From NCBI RefSeq assembly GCF_014190775.1, contig NZ_JACHVP010000001.1:248001-312000 (forward strand): 64,000 bases of DNA, read 5' to 3'. The stretch comes from Leifsonia aquatica (GTDB taxonomy: Bacteria; Actinomycetota; Actinomycetes; Actinomycetales; Microbacteriaceae). Both the position numbers and the translations under genes were made by a program. Shown here piece by piece: positions 38,479 to 47,315 of the stretch (positions within the stretch are counted from its first letter, which is position 1; the number at the start of each line of letters is the position of its first letter). The notes under the pieces are model-generated. The model was not told the origin of the DNA. It did no database searches and saw only the letters and a program-made list of their open reading frames with translations.

Positions 38479-41400
38479 CTAGAGCGTGAGCGCCCGCTGG
38501 ATCAGGACCGACTGCTCCTGTGCGTGACGCTTCGCCGAACCGGCGGCCGGGGAGGCCGACGGCGGACGGGAGACGACGCCGAGCGGGCGCGGGCCCAGCT
38601 TGGAGGTCTCCAGGATCATGTACGGCCAGGCGCCCTGGTTCTCGGGCTCGTCCTGCACCCACACCAGCTCGGCGTTGGGGTAGGAGTCGACGACCGCCTT
38701 GAGCTCGGCGCCGGGGAGCGGGTAGTACTGCTCCACGCGGACGAGCGCGATCTCGGGGTTCGGGTTCTTGTCCAGCTCGTTGAGCAGGTCGTAGTAGAGC
38801 TTGCCCGCCAGGAGCAGGACGCGCTTGACGGCGGTCTTGTCCGTGATGCGGGCATCGTCGATGACCGGCTCGAACTTGCCCGACGTGAAGTCGGCCACGT
38901 CGCTGGTCGCGCCGCGCAGTCGCAGCATCGCCTTCGGCGTGAAGACGACGAGCGGGCGGCGCGGGCGGGCGTACGCCTGACGGCGCAGCAGGTGGAAGTA
39001 CGACGCGGGCGTCGACGGGCGCGCCACGGTCATGTTGTTCTCGGCGCACATCTGCAGGTAGCGCTCGATGCGGGCGCTGGAGTGGTCCGGTCCCTGGCCC
39101 TCGTAGCCGTGGGGGAGGAGCAGGACGAGCGACGAGCGCTGGCCCCACTTCTGCTCGGCCGAGGAGATGAACTCGTCGATGACGATCTGGGCGCCGTTGG
39201 CGAAGTCGCCGAACTGGGCCTCCCAGAGCACGAGCGCGTCGGGACGCTCGACCGAGTAGCCGTACTCGAAGCCCATCGCCGCGTATTCGCTCAGGAGCGA
39301 GTCGTAGATCCAGAGGCGTGCCTGGTTGTCGCTGAGGTTGGCGAGCGGCAGCCACTCCTGGCCGTTGACCCGGTCGTGGAGCACGGCGTGACGCTGCACG
39401 AACGTGCCACGGCGGGCGTCCTGACCGGCGAGACGCACCGGGGTGCCCTCGATGAGGACCGAGCCCAGAGCGAGCAGCTCGCCGAAGCCCCAGTCCACGC
39501 CGCCGTTGCGGCTCATGTCGCTGCGCTTGTTGAGCAGCTGCTGGAGCTTGGGGTGCACGGTGAAGCCCGCGGGCGGGTTGTTGAACGCGTCGCCGATGAG
39601 CTGGATGACCTGCTCCGAGACGGCCGTGGTCTCCGGTTCTCCCACGTTGTCGTCGGCCTGCTGCGCGGCGGGCTGCTCGAGCCCGGCCGCGACGCCGTCA
39701 GCGGTTACGATCGGGGTCGAGTTGGTCTGCGCCGCGTGCGTCTCCATGAAGGCGCGCTCCAGGCGCTCCTGGAAGTCGCGGTGCGCCTGCTCGTACTCCT
39801 CCTCGGTGATGTCGCCGCGGCCGACGAGGGCCTCGGTGTACAGGCGGCGCACGGAGCGCTTCGCCTCGATGAGGTTGTACATGAGCGGCTGCGTCATCGA
39901 GGGGTCGTCGCCCTCGTTGTGACCGCGGCGGCGGTAGCAGATGAGGTCGATGACGACGTCGCGCTTGAACTCCTGGCGGTACTCGAACGCGACCTGCGCG
40001 ACGCGCACGACGGCCTCCGGGTCGTCGCCGTTCACGTGGAAGATCGGCGCCTGGATGGTCTTCGCGACGTCGGTCGAGTAGACCGAGGTGCGGCCCTCGC
40101 CGGGAGGCGTCGTAAAGCCGACCTGGTTGTTGATGTTGACGTGGATCGTGCCGCCGGTGCGGTAGGCCCGCAGCTGCGACATCTGCATCTGCTCGACGAC
40201 GATGCCCTGGCCGGCCATCGCGGCGTCGCCGTGGATGAGGATCGGGAGGGTGAGGAACGTGCCGGCGGGGCGACGGTCCTGCTTGGCGCGGACGATGCCC
40301 TCGAGCACGCCGTCGACGGCCTCCAGGTGGGACGGGTTGGCCGCGAGGTAGACGGGGATCTCCTCGCCGCCGGCGCCCTTGAAGGTGCCCTCGGTGCCGA
40401 GGTGGTACTTGACGTCGCCCGAGCCCTGGACCGTGCGCGGGTCCTGCGTGCCCTCGAACTCGCGGAAGATCTGACCGTAGGTCTTTCCCGCGATGTTGGT
40501 GAGGACGTTGAGGCGGCCGCGGTGGGCCATGCCGATCGCGGCCTCGTCGAGCTCGGCCTCGGCCGCGCCCTGGAGGATGGTGTCGAGCAGGGCGATGGTG
40601 GACTCGCCGCCCTCGAGGCTGAACCGCTTCTGGCCGACGTACTTGGTCTGCAGGAAGGTCTCGAACGCCTCCGCCTCGTTGAGCTTGCCGAGGATGCGCA
40701 GCTGCTCGTCGTGGGTCGGCTTCTCGTACGCGCGCTCCAGCTTGTCCTGGAACCACTTGCGCTGGGCCGGGTCCTGGATGTGCATGTACTCGATGCCGAC
40801 CGTGCGGCAGTACGAGTCGCGCAGCACGCCGAGGATGTCGCGCAGCTTCATGGTGCGCTTGTCGCCGAACTGGCCGGTCACGAACTCGCGGTCGAGGTCC
40901 CAGAAGGTGAGGCCGTGGGTCTCGATCTCGAGGTCGGGGTGCGAGCGCTGCTTGTACTCGAGCGGGTCGATGTCGGCCATCAGGTGGCCGCGCACGCGGA
41001 ACGAGTTGATGAGCTCCTGGACGCGGGCGGTCTTGTCGACGGCGCTGGCCAGGTCGACGCTGATGTCCGGGTTCCAGCGGATGGGGGCGTACGGGATGCG
41101 CAGCTCGGCGAAGATGTCCTCGTAGAAGGTGCGCTTGCCGATCAGCAGCTCGTGCACGATCTTGAGGAACTCGCCCGAGCCGGCGCCCTGGATGACGCGG
41201 TGGTCGTAGGTGCTGGTCAGCGTGATCGTCTTGCCGATCGCGAGGCCGGCGAGGGTCTTCTCGCTCGAGCCCTGGAACTCCGCCGGGTACTCGAGTGCGC
41301 CGGCGCCGATGATCGCGCCCTGCCCCTTCATCAGACGGGGGACCGAGTGCACGGTGCCGATGCCGCCCGGGTTGGTGAGCGAGATCGTGGTGCCCGCGAA

Positions 41401-42312
41401 GTCGCCGGCGGTCAGCTTGTTGGCGCGCGCCTTCTGCACGAGCTCCTCGTAGGCGGCGAGATAGTCGCCGAAGCGCATCGTGTCGGCGCGCTTGATGCTC
41501 GGGACGAGGAGGGCACGGGTGCCGTCCGGCTTCGGGATGTCGATCGCGATGCCGAGGTTGATGTGGGCCGGAGCGACGACCGACGGCTTGCCGTCGACCT
41601 CGTCGTAGAAGACGTTCTGGCTCGGGAACTCCTTGAGCGCCTTGATCAGCGCCCAACCGATGAGGTGGGTGAAGGAGACCTTGCCGCCGCGGGCGCGCTT
41701 GAGGTGGTTGTTGATGACGATGCGGTTGTCGATCATCAGCTTCGCCGGGATGGTGCGCACGCTGGTCGCGGTGGGGACCGTGAGCGAGGCGTCCATGTTG
41801 GTCGCGAGCGACTTGGCCATGCCGCGCAGCGGGGTGACCTTGTCCTCCGCCTCCTCGCCGTCGCCGACGACGGTGTTGGGGGAGGTGACGGGGGCGTCGG
41901 CCGGGACCGGCGCGGGCTTCGGCGCCACCGAGGTGGTGCGCGCGACGGGCTGGCTGCCGATCACGGGGATCGGGGTGGTGACGGGGTGGGCGTCCGACGG
42001 GGTGCTCGGCGGCTCCGTGGGGGCGGGGACCGTCGGCTCGGCCGGCGACGGGGCCGTCGGCTCGCTGGGCGTCGGGACGACCGGCTCGGCCGGGGTGGAT
42101 GCGGGGGTCTCGTCGGGCGAGGGGAGGGAGGCGTCCGCGTCGCCGTCCTTGACCGTGGGGCGGTAGCTCTCGAGGGTCGGCCACCAGGACTTGTCGACCG
42201 AGTTCCTGTCCTTGACGAACTGCTCGTACAGCTCGTCCACGAGCCATTCGTTGGCCCCGAACTCGCCCGACGATCCGTCGTCGGTTCCCACTCCGGTCAA
42301 TTGGCTCGACAC
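38479..42312 (-). CDS. kgd: Multifunctional 2-oxoglutarate metabolism enzyme (Kgd/SucA-type E1 with E2 domain)
   Basis: 1277 residues from a GTG. Residues 1-45 carry the E1 N-terminal segment (ANEWLVDELYEQF); 45-140 is a Pro/Thr/Glu-rich linker; about 140-370 is an acyltransferase (E2) catalytic domain ending in TYDHRVIQGAGSGEF; the rest is thiamine-diphosphate E1 (IGMAHRGRLNVL and GDAAMAGQGIVVEQMQMSQL near residue 700). In Actinobacteria this fusion acts as 2-oxoglutarate dehydrogenase E1, decarboxylase and 2-hydroxy-3-oxoadipate synthase. It is divergent from guaB1 and has a strong terminator. Confidence 0.97.
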   Translation of the reverse strand: MSSQLTGVGTDDGSSGEFGANEWLVDELYEQFVKDRNSVDKSWWPTLESYRPTVKDGDADASLPSPDETPASTPAEPVVPTPSEPTAPSPAEPTVPAPTEPPSTPSDAHPVTTPIPVIGSQPVARTTSVAPKPAPVPADAPVTSPNTVVGDGEEAEDKVTPLRGMAKSLATNMDASLTVPTATSVRTIPAKLMIDNRIVINNHLKRARGGKVSFTHLIGWALIKALKEFPSQNVFYDEVDGKPSVVAPAHINLGIAIDIPKPDGTRALLVPSIKRADTMRFGDYLAAYEELVQKARANKLTAGDFAGTTISLTNPGGIGTVHSVPRLMKGQGAIIGAGALEYPAEFQGSSEKTLAGLAIGKTITLTSTYDHRVIQGAGSGEFLKIVHELLIGKRTFYEDIFAELRIPYAPIRWNPDISVDLASAVDKTARVQELINSFRVRGHLMADIDPLEYKQRSHPDLEIETHGLTFWDLDREFVTGQFGDKRTMKLRDILGVLRDSYCRTVGIEYMHIQDPAQRKWFQDKLERAYEKPTHDEQLRILGKLNEAEAFETFLQTKYVGQKRFSLEGGESTIALLDTILQGAAEAELDEAAIGMAHRGRLNVLTNIAGKTYGQIFREFEGTQDPRTVQGSGDVKYHLGTEGTFKGAGGEEIPVYLAANPSHLEAVDGVLEGIVRAKQDRRPAGTFLTLPILIHGDAAMAGQGIVVEQMQMSQLRAYRTGGTIHVNINNQVGFTTPPGEGRTSVYSTDVAKTIQAPIFHVNGDDPEAVVRVAQVAFEYRQEFKRDVVIDLICYRRRGHNEGDDPSMTQPLMYNLIEAKRSVRRLYTEALVGRGDITEEEYEQAHRDFQERLERAFMETHAAQTNSTPIVTADGVAAGLEQPAAQQADDNVGEPETTAVSEQVIQLIGDAFNNPPAGFTVHPKLQQLLNKRSDMSRNGGVDWGFGELLALGSVLIEGTPVRLAGQDARRGTFVQRHAVLHDRVNGQEWLPLANLSDNQARLWIYDSLLSEYAAMGFEYGYSVERPDALVLWEAQFGDFANGAQIVIDEFISSAEQKWGQRSSLVLLLPHGYEGQGPDHSSARIERYLQMCAENNMTVARPSTPASYFHLLRRQAYARPRRPLVVFTPKAMLRLRGATSDVADFTSGKFEPVIDDARITDKTAVKRVLLLAGKLYYDLLNELDKNPNPEIALVRVEQYYPLPGAELKAVVDSYPNAELVWVQDEPENQGAWPYMILETSKLGPRPLGVVSRPPSASPAAGSAKRHAQEQSVLIQRALTL

Positions 42313-42349
42313 AGCCGCTCGCCCACTCTCTCCATTGATTTCGTCCGAT

Positions 42350-42370
42350 CGGGCGGCTTGTGGCCGCCCG
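42350..42370 (-). promoter_or_regulatory. Hairpin in the kgd leader
   Basis: An 8-bp stem CGGGCGGC/GCCGCCCG with a 5-base loop, between the -10 box and the kgd start. It could affect leader stability or translation. Confidence 0.4.
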
Positions 42371-42387
42371 CTTCCATCCGAACATCA

Positions 42388-42393
42388 AGCCTA
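42388..42393 (-). promoter_or_regulatory. -10 box TAGGCT of kgd
   Basis: TAGGCT on the minus strand, 75 bases before the kgd GTG, giving a leader near 69 nt. No good -35 hexamer at 17-18 bases. Confidence 0.4.
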
Positions 42394-42434
42394 ATCCCAT
42401 CGGCGCATCCGTGCAGGCGCCCAGTCGGGGGCGA

Positions 42435-42440
42435 TACCGT
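42435..42440 (+). promoter_or_regulatory. -10 box TACCGT of guaB1
   Basis: TACCGT, 7 nt before the guaB1 ATG. This suggests a leaderless mRNA. Confidence 0.45.
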
Positions 42441-42447
42441 TATTCCC

Positions 42448-43887
42448 ATGCAGTTCTATGGAACGACGCCGCGCCACGACCTCACCTACTCGGACGTCTT
42501 CCTCGTCCCGTCCCGCTCGGACGTGACGAGTCGGCTGGACGTCTCCCTCGCTCCGGGGGACGGCACGGGGGCGACGATCCCCATCGTGTCCGCGAACATG
42601 AACTCGGTGACGGGCAAGCGCCTCGCCGCGACCCTCGCCCGGCGCGGCGGCCTGGGCGTGCTCCCGCAGGACATGCACCTCCAGGACCTCGACGAGGCGA
42701 TCCGCTGGGTGAAGGCCCAGCCCGTCGCCTTCGACACCCCGTACCCCGCCACCCCGGAGGAGACCGTCGCCGACGTGCTCCGCCGCATCCCGGCCGTCGA
42801 CGGCCACGGGATCGTCGTGCACGACCAGTCGGGCGCGTTCCTCGGCTGCCTCGCCGCGGTGCAGCTCGGCTCCGCCCTGCCCGATGCCCGCATCGGCGAC
42901 CTGCTCCACGGCACGCTGACCTCCCTCGACGCGGAGGACCTCACCGACGGCCGCGCCGCGTTCGAGGTGATGGACGCGGCCGGGCTGGAGTTCGCGCCGG
43001 TGCTCGACCACGGCCGCCTCGTCGGCACGCTGAGCAAGAAGAGCGCGCTGCGCTCCACCATCTACACCCCGGCGGTCGACGCCTCCGGCCGTCTGCGCGT
43101 CGCCGCCGCCATCGGCATCAACGGCGACGTGGCGGGCAAGGCCAAGGCGCTCGCCGCGGCGGGCGTCGACGTGCTCGTGATCGACACGGCCCACGGCGAC
43201 CAGGACGGCATGCGCCGCGCGCTGCGCACCGTGAAGGAACTCGGTCTCGGTCTGCCGATCGTCGCCGGCAACGTCGTCACCGAGCAGGCCGTGCGCGACC
43301 TCGTCGCCGCCGGCGCGGACATCCTGAAGGTCGGCGTCGGCCCCGGCGCGATGTGCACCACCCGCATGATGACCGCGGTCGGCCGTCCGCAGTTCTCGGC
43401 GGTGCTCGAGACCAGCGAGACGGCCCGCGAGCTCGGCGCCCACGTGTGGGCCGACGGCGGGGTGCGCTACCCGCGCGACGTCGCCCTCGCTCTCGCGGCC
43501 GGCGGCGCCTCCGTGATGATCGGCTCCTGGTTCGCCGGAACGATCGAGGCGCCGGGCACGCTCGACCGCGACGAGCGCGGCGCTCTCTACAAGGAGAGCT
43601 GGGGCATGGCGAGCACGAAGGCGGTCAACGGCCGGTTCGAGCGCCTCGACGCCTACGACCTCGCGCGCAAGACGCTCTTCGCCGAGGGCATCTCCAGTTC
43701 GCGCATCTACCTCGACCCGCTGCGCCCGTCGGTCGAGGACCTGCTCGACATGATCACCACCGGCGTCCGCAGCTCCTTCACCTACGCCGGGGCGCGCAGC
43801 GTCGCCGAGTTCCACGAGCGCGCGCTCGTCGGCATCCAGTCGGCCGCGGGCTACGAGGAGGGCAAGGCGCTGCCGGTCAGCTGGTAG
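42448..43887 (+). CDS. guaB1: GuaB1 family IMP dehydrogenase/GMP reductase protein
   Basis: 479 residues, a TIM barrel (MQFYGTTPRHDLTYSDVFLVP) with two CBS modules inserted at about 100-205. The catalytic Cys303 lies in GPGAMCTTRM. The GuaB1 group is distinct from the main IMP dehydrogenase GuaB2, and biochemical work on the mycobacterial protein showed GMP reductase activity, so purine salvage (GMP to IMP) is the likely role; CBS domains should sense purine nucleotides. A much longer frame on this strand runs back across kgd and is an artefact. Rv1841c-Rv1843c synteny supports the CNNM genes downstream. Confidence 0.93.
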   Translation: MQFYGTTPRHDLTYSDVFLVPSRSDVTSRLDVSLAPGDGTGATIPIVSANMNSVTGKRLAATLARRGGLGVLPQDMHLQDLDEAIRWVKAQPVAFDTPYPATPEETVADVLRRIPAVDGHGIVVHDQSGAFLGCLAAVQLGSALPDARIGDLLHGTLTSLDAEDLTDGRAAFEVMDAAGLEFAPVLDHGRLVGTLSKKSALRSTIYTPAVDASGRLRVAAAIGINGDVAGKAKALAAAGVDVLVIDTAHGDQDGMRRALRTVKELGLGLPIVAGNVVTEQAVRDLVAAGADILKVGVGPGAMCTTRMMTAVGRPQFSAVLETSETARELGAHVWADGGVRYPRDVALALAAGGASVMIGSWFAGTIEAPGTLDRDERGALYKESWGMASTKAVNGRFERLDAYDLARKTLFAEGISSSRIYLDPLRPSVEDLLDMITTGVRSSFTYAGARSVAEFHERALVGIQSAAGYEEGKALPVSW

Positions 43888-44020
43888 CGCGGAGGCCCTT
43901 CAGGGCTGAGAAGGATCTGTGAGCGCCGGCCCGGCGGAAATGCGAGACTCTCGCGAACGGGTTGTCCCCGACGACCCCACCCCGTCGGAGCGCACGCTCC
44001 ACGTCGAAATGAGGCCCGTC

Positions 44021-44683
44021 GTGACCCCATCCCCGTCCGCCCCGAATCGCAAGCAGCGTCAGGCCGAGGCCCGAGCGGCGAAGCTCGAGCAGTTCAAGAA
44101 GGAGCAGGCGCGCCGCACGCGCAACCGCTGGATCGGGATCGGGTCGGCCATCGCCGGCGTGGTCGCGGTGGTGGCGCTGGTGGCGACGATCATCGTGACC
44201 GCTCCGAAGGCCGCGACGTACGAGGCCGGCGGGAAGAACGTCTCCATCGAGGGCGTGCAGACGTTCGACAACACGGCCGGGCATGTGACGGGCGCCGTGG
44301 ACTACAAGCAGACGCCGCCCGCCGGCGGCGAGCACAACCCCATGTGGCTCAATTGCGGCGTGTACGACCAGCCGGTGCCGAACGAGAACGCCGTCCACTC
44401 GCTGGAGCACGGAGCGATCTGGGTCACGTACTCGCCGGATCTCCCCGCGAGCCAGCTCGACCTGCTGAAGACGAAGATCCCGCGCACGTACGCGGTCCTG
44501 TCGCCGTACGACGACCTCCCGGCCCCGATCGTGCTGAGCGGCTGGAACGTGCAGCTGCAGGTGCAGAAGGCCGACGACCCCCGCATCGCGAAGTTCTTCG
44601 AGGCGTACTGGCAGAGCTCGTCGGTGCCCGAGCCGGGCGCCTCCTGCACGGGCGCGTTCGACGCCCCCGGCAAGGTCTCCTAG
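44021..44683 (+). CDS. DUF3105 membrane-anchored protein
   Basis: 220 residues from a GTG at 44021 (VTPSPSAPNRKQRQ). In-frame alternatives are the ATG at 44009 and a GTG at 43919, so the start is uncertain. A basic helix, then one membrane segment (about 38-60), then the extracytoplasmic DUF3105 domain with the signature HVTGAVDYKQTPPAGGEHNP, LNCGVYD and HSLEHGAIWVTY. Two Cys remain that may pair or bind metal. It sits 3 bases before a DUF305 gene. The family function is unknown; His-rich motifs hint at metal binding. Confidence 0.88.
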   Translation: MTPSPSAPNRKQRQAEARAAKLEQFKKEQARRTRNRWIGIGSAIAGVVAVVALVATIIVTAPKAATYEAGGKNVSIEGVQTFDNTAGHVTGAVDYKQTPPAGGEHNPMWLNCGVYDQPVPNENAVHSLEHGAIWVTYSPDLPASQLDLLKTKIPRTYAVLSPYDDLPAPIVLSGWNVQLQVQKADDPRIAKFFEAYWQSSSVPEPGASCTGAFDAPGKVS

Positions 44684-44686
44684 CCG

Positions 44687-45343
44687 ATGGGTCGCGCGCC
44701 GGGACGGGCGTGGCCGCTCGTGCTCGCCGGCCTGGTGATCGTCGCGGTCACCGGGGTGCTCGCCTTCTCGGCGGGCCGGCTGAGCGTGGGCGCCCCGCAG
44801 ACGCCGGGGACGACGAGCGCCGAGGCCGGCTTCGCCCGCGACATGCAGGAGCACCATCAGCAGGGCGTCGAGCTCGCGATGATCGTGCGCGACCGCACCG
44901 ACGACGCGGAGACGCGCCTCCTCGCCTACGACATCGCCACGACGCAGAGCCAGCAGGCCGGTCAGCTGTACGGCTGGCTGACCGGTTGGGGGCTGCCGCA
45001 GGCGGCCGCTGAGCCCTCGATGACGTGGATGACGCGCCCGGCCACCGTCGGAGGCACAGCGGGGGCCCACGACCACGATGGTGGCGCCCATGCACCGGGG
45101 GAGCCGATGCCGGGGCTGGCGACGCCCGCACAGATCGCGCAGCTGCGCGCCGTGTCGGGGGTGGAGGCCGAACGTGTGTTCCTCACGCTGATGATCGCCC
45201 ACCACCGCGGCGCGGTCGAGATGGCGGATGCGGTCCTCGCGCGCAGCGAGGACCGCACCGTGCGCACGTTCGCCTCCGGGGTGGTCTCGAGCCAGAACGC
45301 CGAGATCGCGCTGATGGAGACGATGCTCGCGGCCAGGGCCTAG
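44687..45343 (+). CDS. DUF305 family protein (ferritin-like helical)
   Basis: 218 residues. An N-terminal signal/anchor (about 10-30), then a four-helix bundle with His pairs: His56-His57 in QEHHQQGVELA and His172-His173 in IAHHRGAVEMA. DUF305 resembles the ferritin-like fold and is often near copper or heavy-metal genes. A His/Asp-rich linker (AHDHDGGAHA) lies between the halves. It follows DUF3105 with a 3-base gap, and its end overlaps the convergent small gene by 4 bases. Confidence 0.92.
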   Translation: MGRAPGRAWPLVLAGLVIVAVTGVLAFSAGRLSVGAPQTPGTTSAEAGFARDMQEHHQQGVELAMIVRDRTDDAETRLLAYDIATTQSQQAGQLYGWLTGWGLPQAAAEPSMTWMTRPATVGGTAGAHDHDGGAHAPGEPMPGLATPAQIAQLRAVSGVEAERVFLTLMIAHHRGAVEMADAVLARSEDRTVRTFASGVVSSQNAEIALMETMLAARA

Positions 45344-45768
45344 GAGCCGTCGCCCTGGGTCGTGCCGCCGGTGGCGCCGCCGCCCTGCTGGGTCGAGCCG
45401 CCGCCGGTGCCGCCGGTGCCGCCGCCGAACTGGCGCGGATCGAAGTTCTGGTTCGTGCCGAAGCCTCCACGTTGCGGACCGTCGGTCGCGTGCCCGGTGA
45501 AGAAGCCGGCGAAGAACACGATCGCGAGCACGGCCACGGCGCCGACGATGATGGCGGTGTTCTGGGCCCAGACCGGCCAGCGGCGCAGGATGCTGCCGTT
45601 CGCGGCGGGCTTCGCGGCGACCGGCTGCTGCCACGTCTGGTTCGGCGCCGGCTGCGGGGGCGCGTAGTGCGGAGCGGGCTGCTGCGGCGGGACGGACTGC
45701 TGCGGAGGGACGGGCTGCTGCGGCCATCCCGGGTTCGGGACGGCGGCGTTCGGGTCGGCGGTGCTCAT
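45340..45768 (-). CDS. Small membrane protein with Pro/Gln-rich head and Gly-rich tail
   Basis: 142 residues with ribosome binding site AGAGGA. Residues 1-58 are Pro/Gln/Ala-rich (runs of PQQPVPPQQ), one membrane helix (TAIIVGAVAVLAIVFFAGFFTG, about 70-91), then a Gly/Thr/Gln-rich tail. No recognised domain. The style matches small actinobacterial tail proteins of unknown function. Its stop overlaps DUF305 (convergent). Confidence 0.7.
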   Translation of the reverse strand: MSTADPNAAVPNPGWPQQPVPPQQSVPPQQPAPHYAPPQPAPNQTWQQPVAAKPAANGSILRRWPVWAQNTAIIVGAVAVLAIVFFAGFFTGHATDGPQRGGFGTNQNFDPRQFGGGTGGTGGGSTQQGGGATGGTTQGDGS

Positions 45769-45895
45769 GACGGATCCTCTCGGGTGGGTGCTGAGGTCAC
45801 TGTCGGAGGCGGCCCTGCGCGGCGACTATGGCCGTTCGATGGAGACGCTGGGAATCCACCCCGGATCCGCTGCGATGCCTCGCAGACCGCGCCGC

Positions 45896-45901
45896 TATAC
45901 T
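45896..45901 (+). promoter_or_regulatory. -10 box TATACT of the CNNM operon
   Basis: TATACT, the best -10 match in this part, about 79 bases before the first CNNM start. The leader is about 67 nt, too short for an M-box magnesium riboswitch, and no M-box core was seen upstream. Confidence 0.5.
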
Positions 45902-45974
45902 GGCCGGGAAATGGACGACCCTCCTTCTTGTAGCCCATTCCAGCTCCCGAGTCCGCCGTGCCGGCGCGAGCGGG

Positions 45975-47315
45975 GTGACCACCGTGCTCTCTGAGTGGCT
46001 CCTCCTCGGCGTCGGATTGCTGTTGACGATCGGCACCGGCCTCTTCGTCGCGAGCGAGTTCGCGCTCGTGAACCTCGACCGCGGCGACCTCGAGGCCCGG
46101 CGCGCCCGTGGCGAGTCCCGCCTGTCGATGACCATCGCGGCGCTGAAGATCACCTCGACCCATCTCTCCAGCGCGCAGCTCGGCATCACGCTCACCACGC
46201 TGCTCACCGGTTACACGATGGAGCCCGCGATCAGCTCGCTCCTGCGCGGTCCGCTGCTCGCGATCGGCCTGCCGGATGCGGCGGTGACGCCGATCGCGAC
46301 GATCGTGGCCATCCTGGTCGCGACCCTCCTGTCGATGATCCTCGGCGAACTGGTCCCGAAGAACTTCGCGCTCGCCCTGCCGATCGCGACGGCGAAGCTC
46401 GTCATCCCGTTCCAGACCGTGTTCACCACGGTGTTCCGGCCGTTCATCGCGCTGCTGAACGGCACCGCCAACGGGTTCCTGCGCCTGCTCGGCATCGAGC
46501 CGAAGGAGGAGCTCTCGGGCGCCCGCACCGCCGAGGAGCTCTCGTCGCTCGTCCGGCGCTCCGCGAGTGCGGGAGTGCTGGAGGCCGATACGGCCACGCT
46601 GCTGAGCCGCACCCTCGCCTTCTCCACCCGCAACGCCTCCGATGTGATGACCCCGCGCCCCCGCATCGAGACCGTCCGCCGCACCGATCCGGCGCAGGCC
46701 GTGATCGGCCTCGCCCGGAGCTCCGGCTTCTCCCGCTTCCCCGTCGTCGACGAGGACGTGGACGACGTCGTCGGGTTCGTCCACGTCAAGCAGGCGGTCG
46801 CCGTGCCGCGCGAGCGCCGCGCCAAGGTGCCCGTCTCGGCGCTGCAGACCGACGCGCTGCGCGTGCCCGAGACGATGAACCTGGAGACGCTGCTCGGCGA
46901 GCTGCGCGGCCGCGGCTACCAGATGGCCGTCGTCGTCGACGAGTACGGCGGGACCTCCGGCATCGCGACCCTCGAGGACCTCGTCGAGGAGATCGTCGGC
47001 GAGGTCGCCGACGAGCACGACCGCACCCGCGCCGGAGTCGTGCGCGGCCGCGACTCCATCACCTTCCCCGGCATCCTGCGCCCCGACGAGCTCGAGGAGC
47101 GCGCCGGGGTCACCGTGCCAGAGGAGGGCCCGTACGAGACCGTCGCCGGCTTCGTCATGAACGAGCTCGGCCGCCTGCCGAAGGTGGGCGACGAGGTCCC
47201 GATCGAGGGCGGCACGCTGCGCGTCGAGCGCCTGGAGGGGCGGCGCGTCGACCGCATCCGGTACACGCCCGACCCGGTGACGGACCCGACGGCGGAGGGG
47301 GTGCGCCATGAGTGA
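45975..47315 (+). CDS. CNNM/CorC-type transporter, first of pair
   Basis: 446 residues from a GTG (a second GTG at 45984 is possible). The CNNM transmembrane domain (about 1-200; [35 protein letters not shown]) is followed by two CBS modules (about 215-340; [35 protein letters not shown]) and a CorC_HlyC C-terminal domain. Family members move or sense Mg2+ or Co2+. It overlaps the second CNNM gene by 8 bases. The pair is also beside guaB1 in mycobacteria. Confidence 0.95.
   Translation: MTTVLSEWLLLGVGLLLTIGTGLFVASEFALVNLDRGDLEARRARGESRLSMTIAALKITSTHLSSAQLGITLTTLLTGYTMEPAISSLLRGPLLAIGLPDAAVTPIATIVAILVATLLSMILGELVPKNFALALPIATAKLVIPFQTVFTTVFRPFIALLNGTANGFLRLLGIEPKEELSGARTAEELSSLVRRSASAGVLEADTATLLSRTLAFSTRNASDVMTPRPRIETVRRTDPAQAVIGLARSSGFSRFPVVDEDVDDVVGFVHVKQAVAVPRERRAKVPVSALQTDALRVPETMNLETLLGELRGRGYQMAVVVDEYGGTSGIATLEDLVEEIVGEVADEHDRTRAGVVRGRDSITFPGILRPDELEERAGVTVPEEGPYETVAGFVMNELGRLPKVGDEVPIEGGTLRVERLEGRRVDRIRYTPDPVTDPTAEGVRHE

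Noticed and set aside
38524-42447. A reading frame of over 1,300 codons antisense to kgd and in frame with guaB1
   Set aside because: High GC content keeps the antisense frame open. Its translation is low-complexity and without domains, while kgd on the other strand is fully conserved.
45769-45974. M-box magnesium riboswitch before the CNNM pair
   Set aside because: The leader after the TATACT box is about 67 nt and lacks the M-box core.
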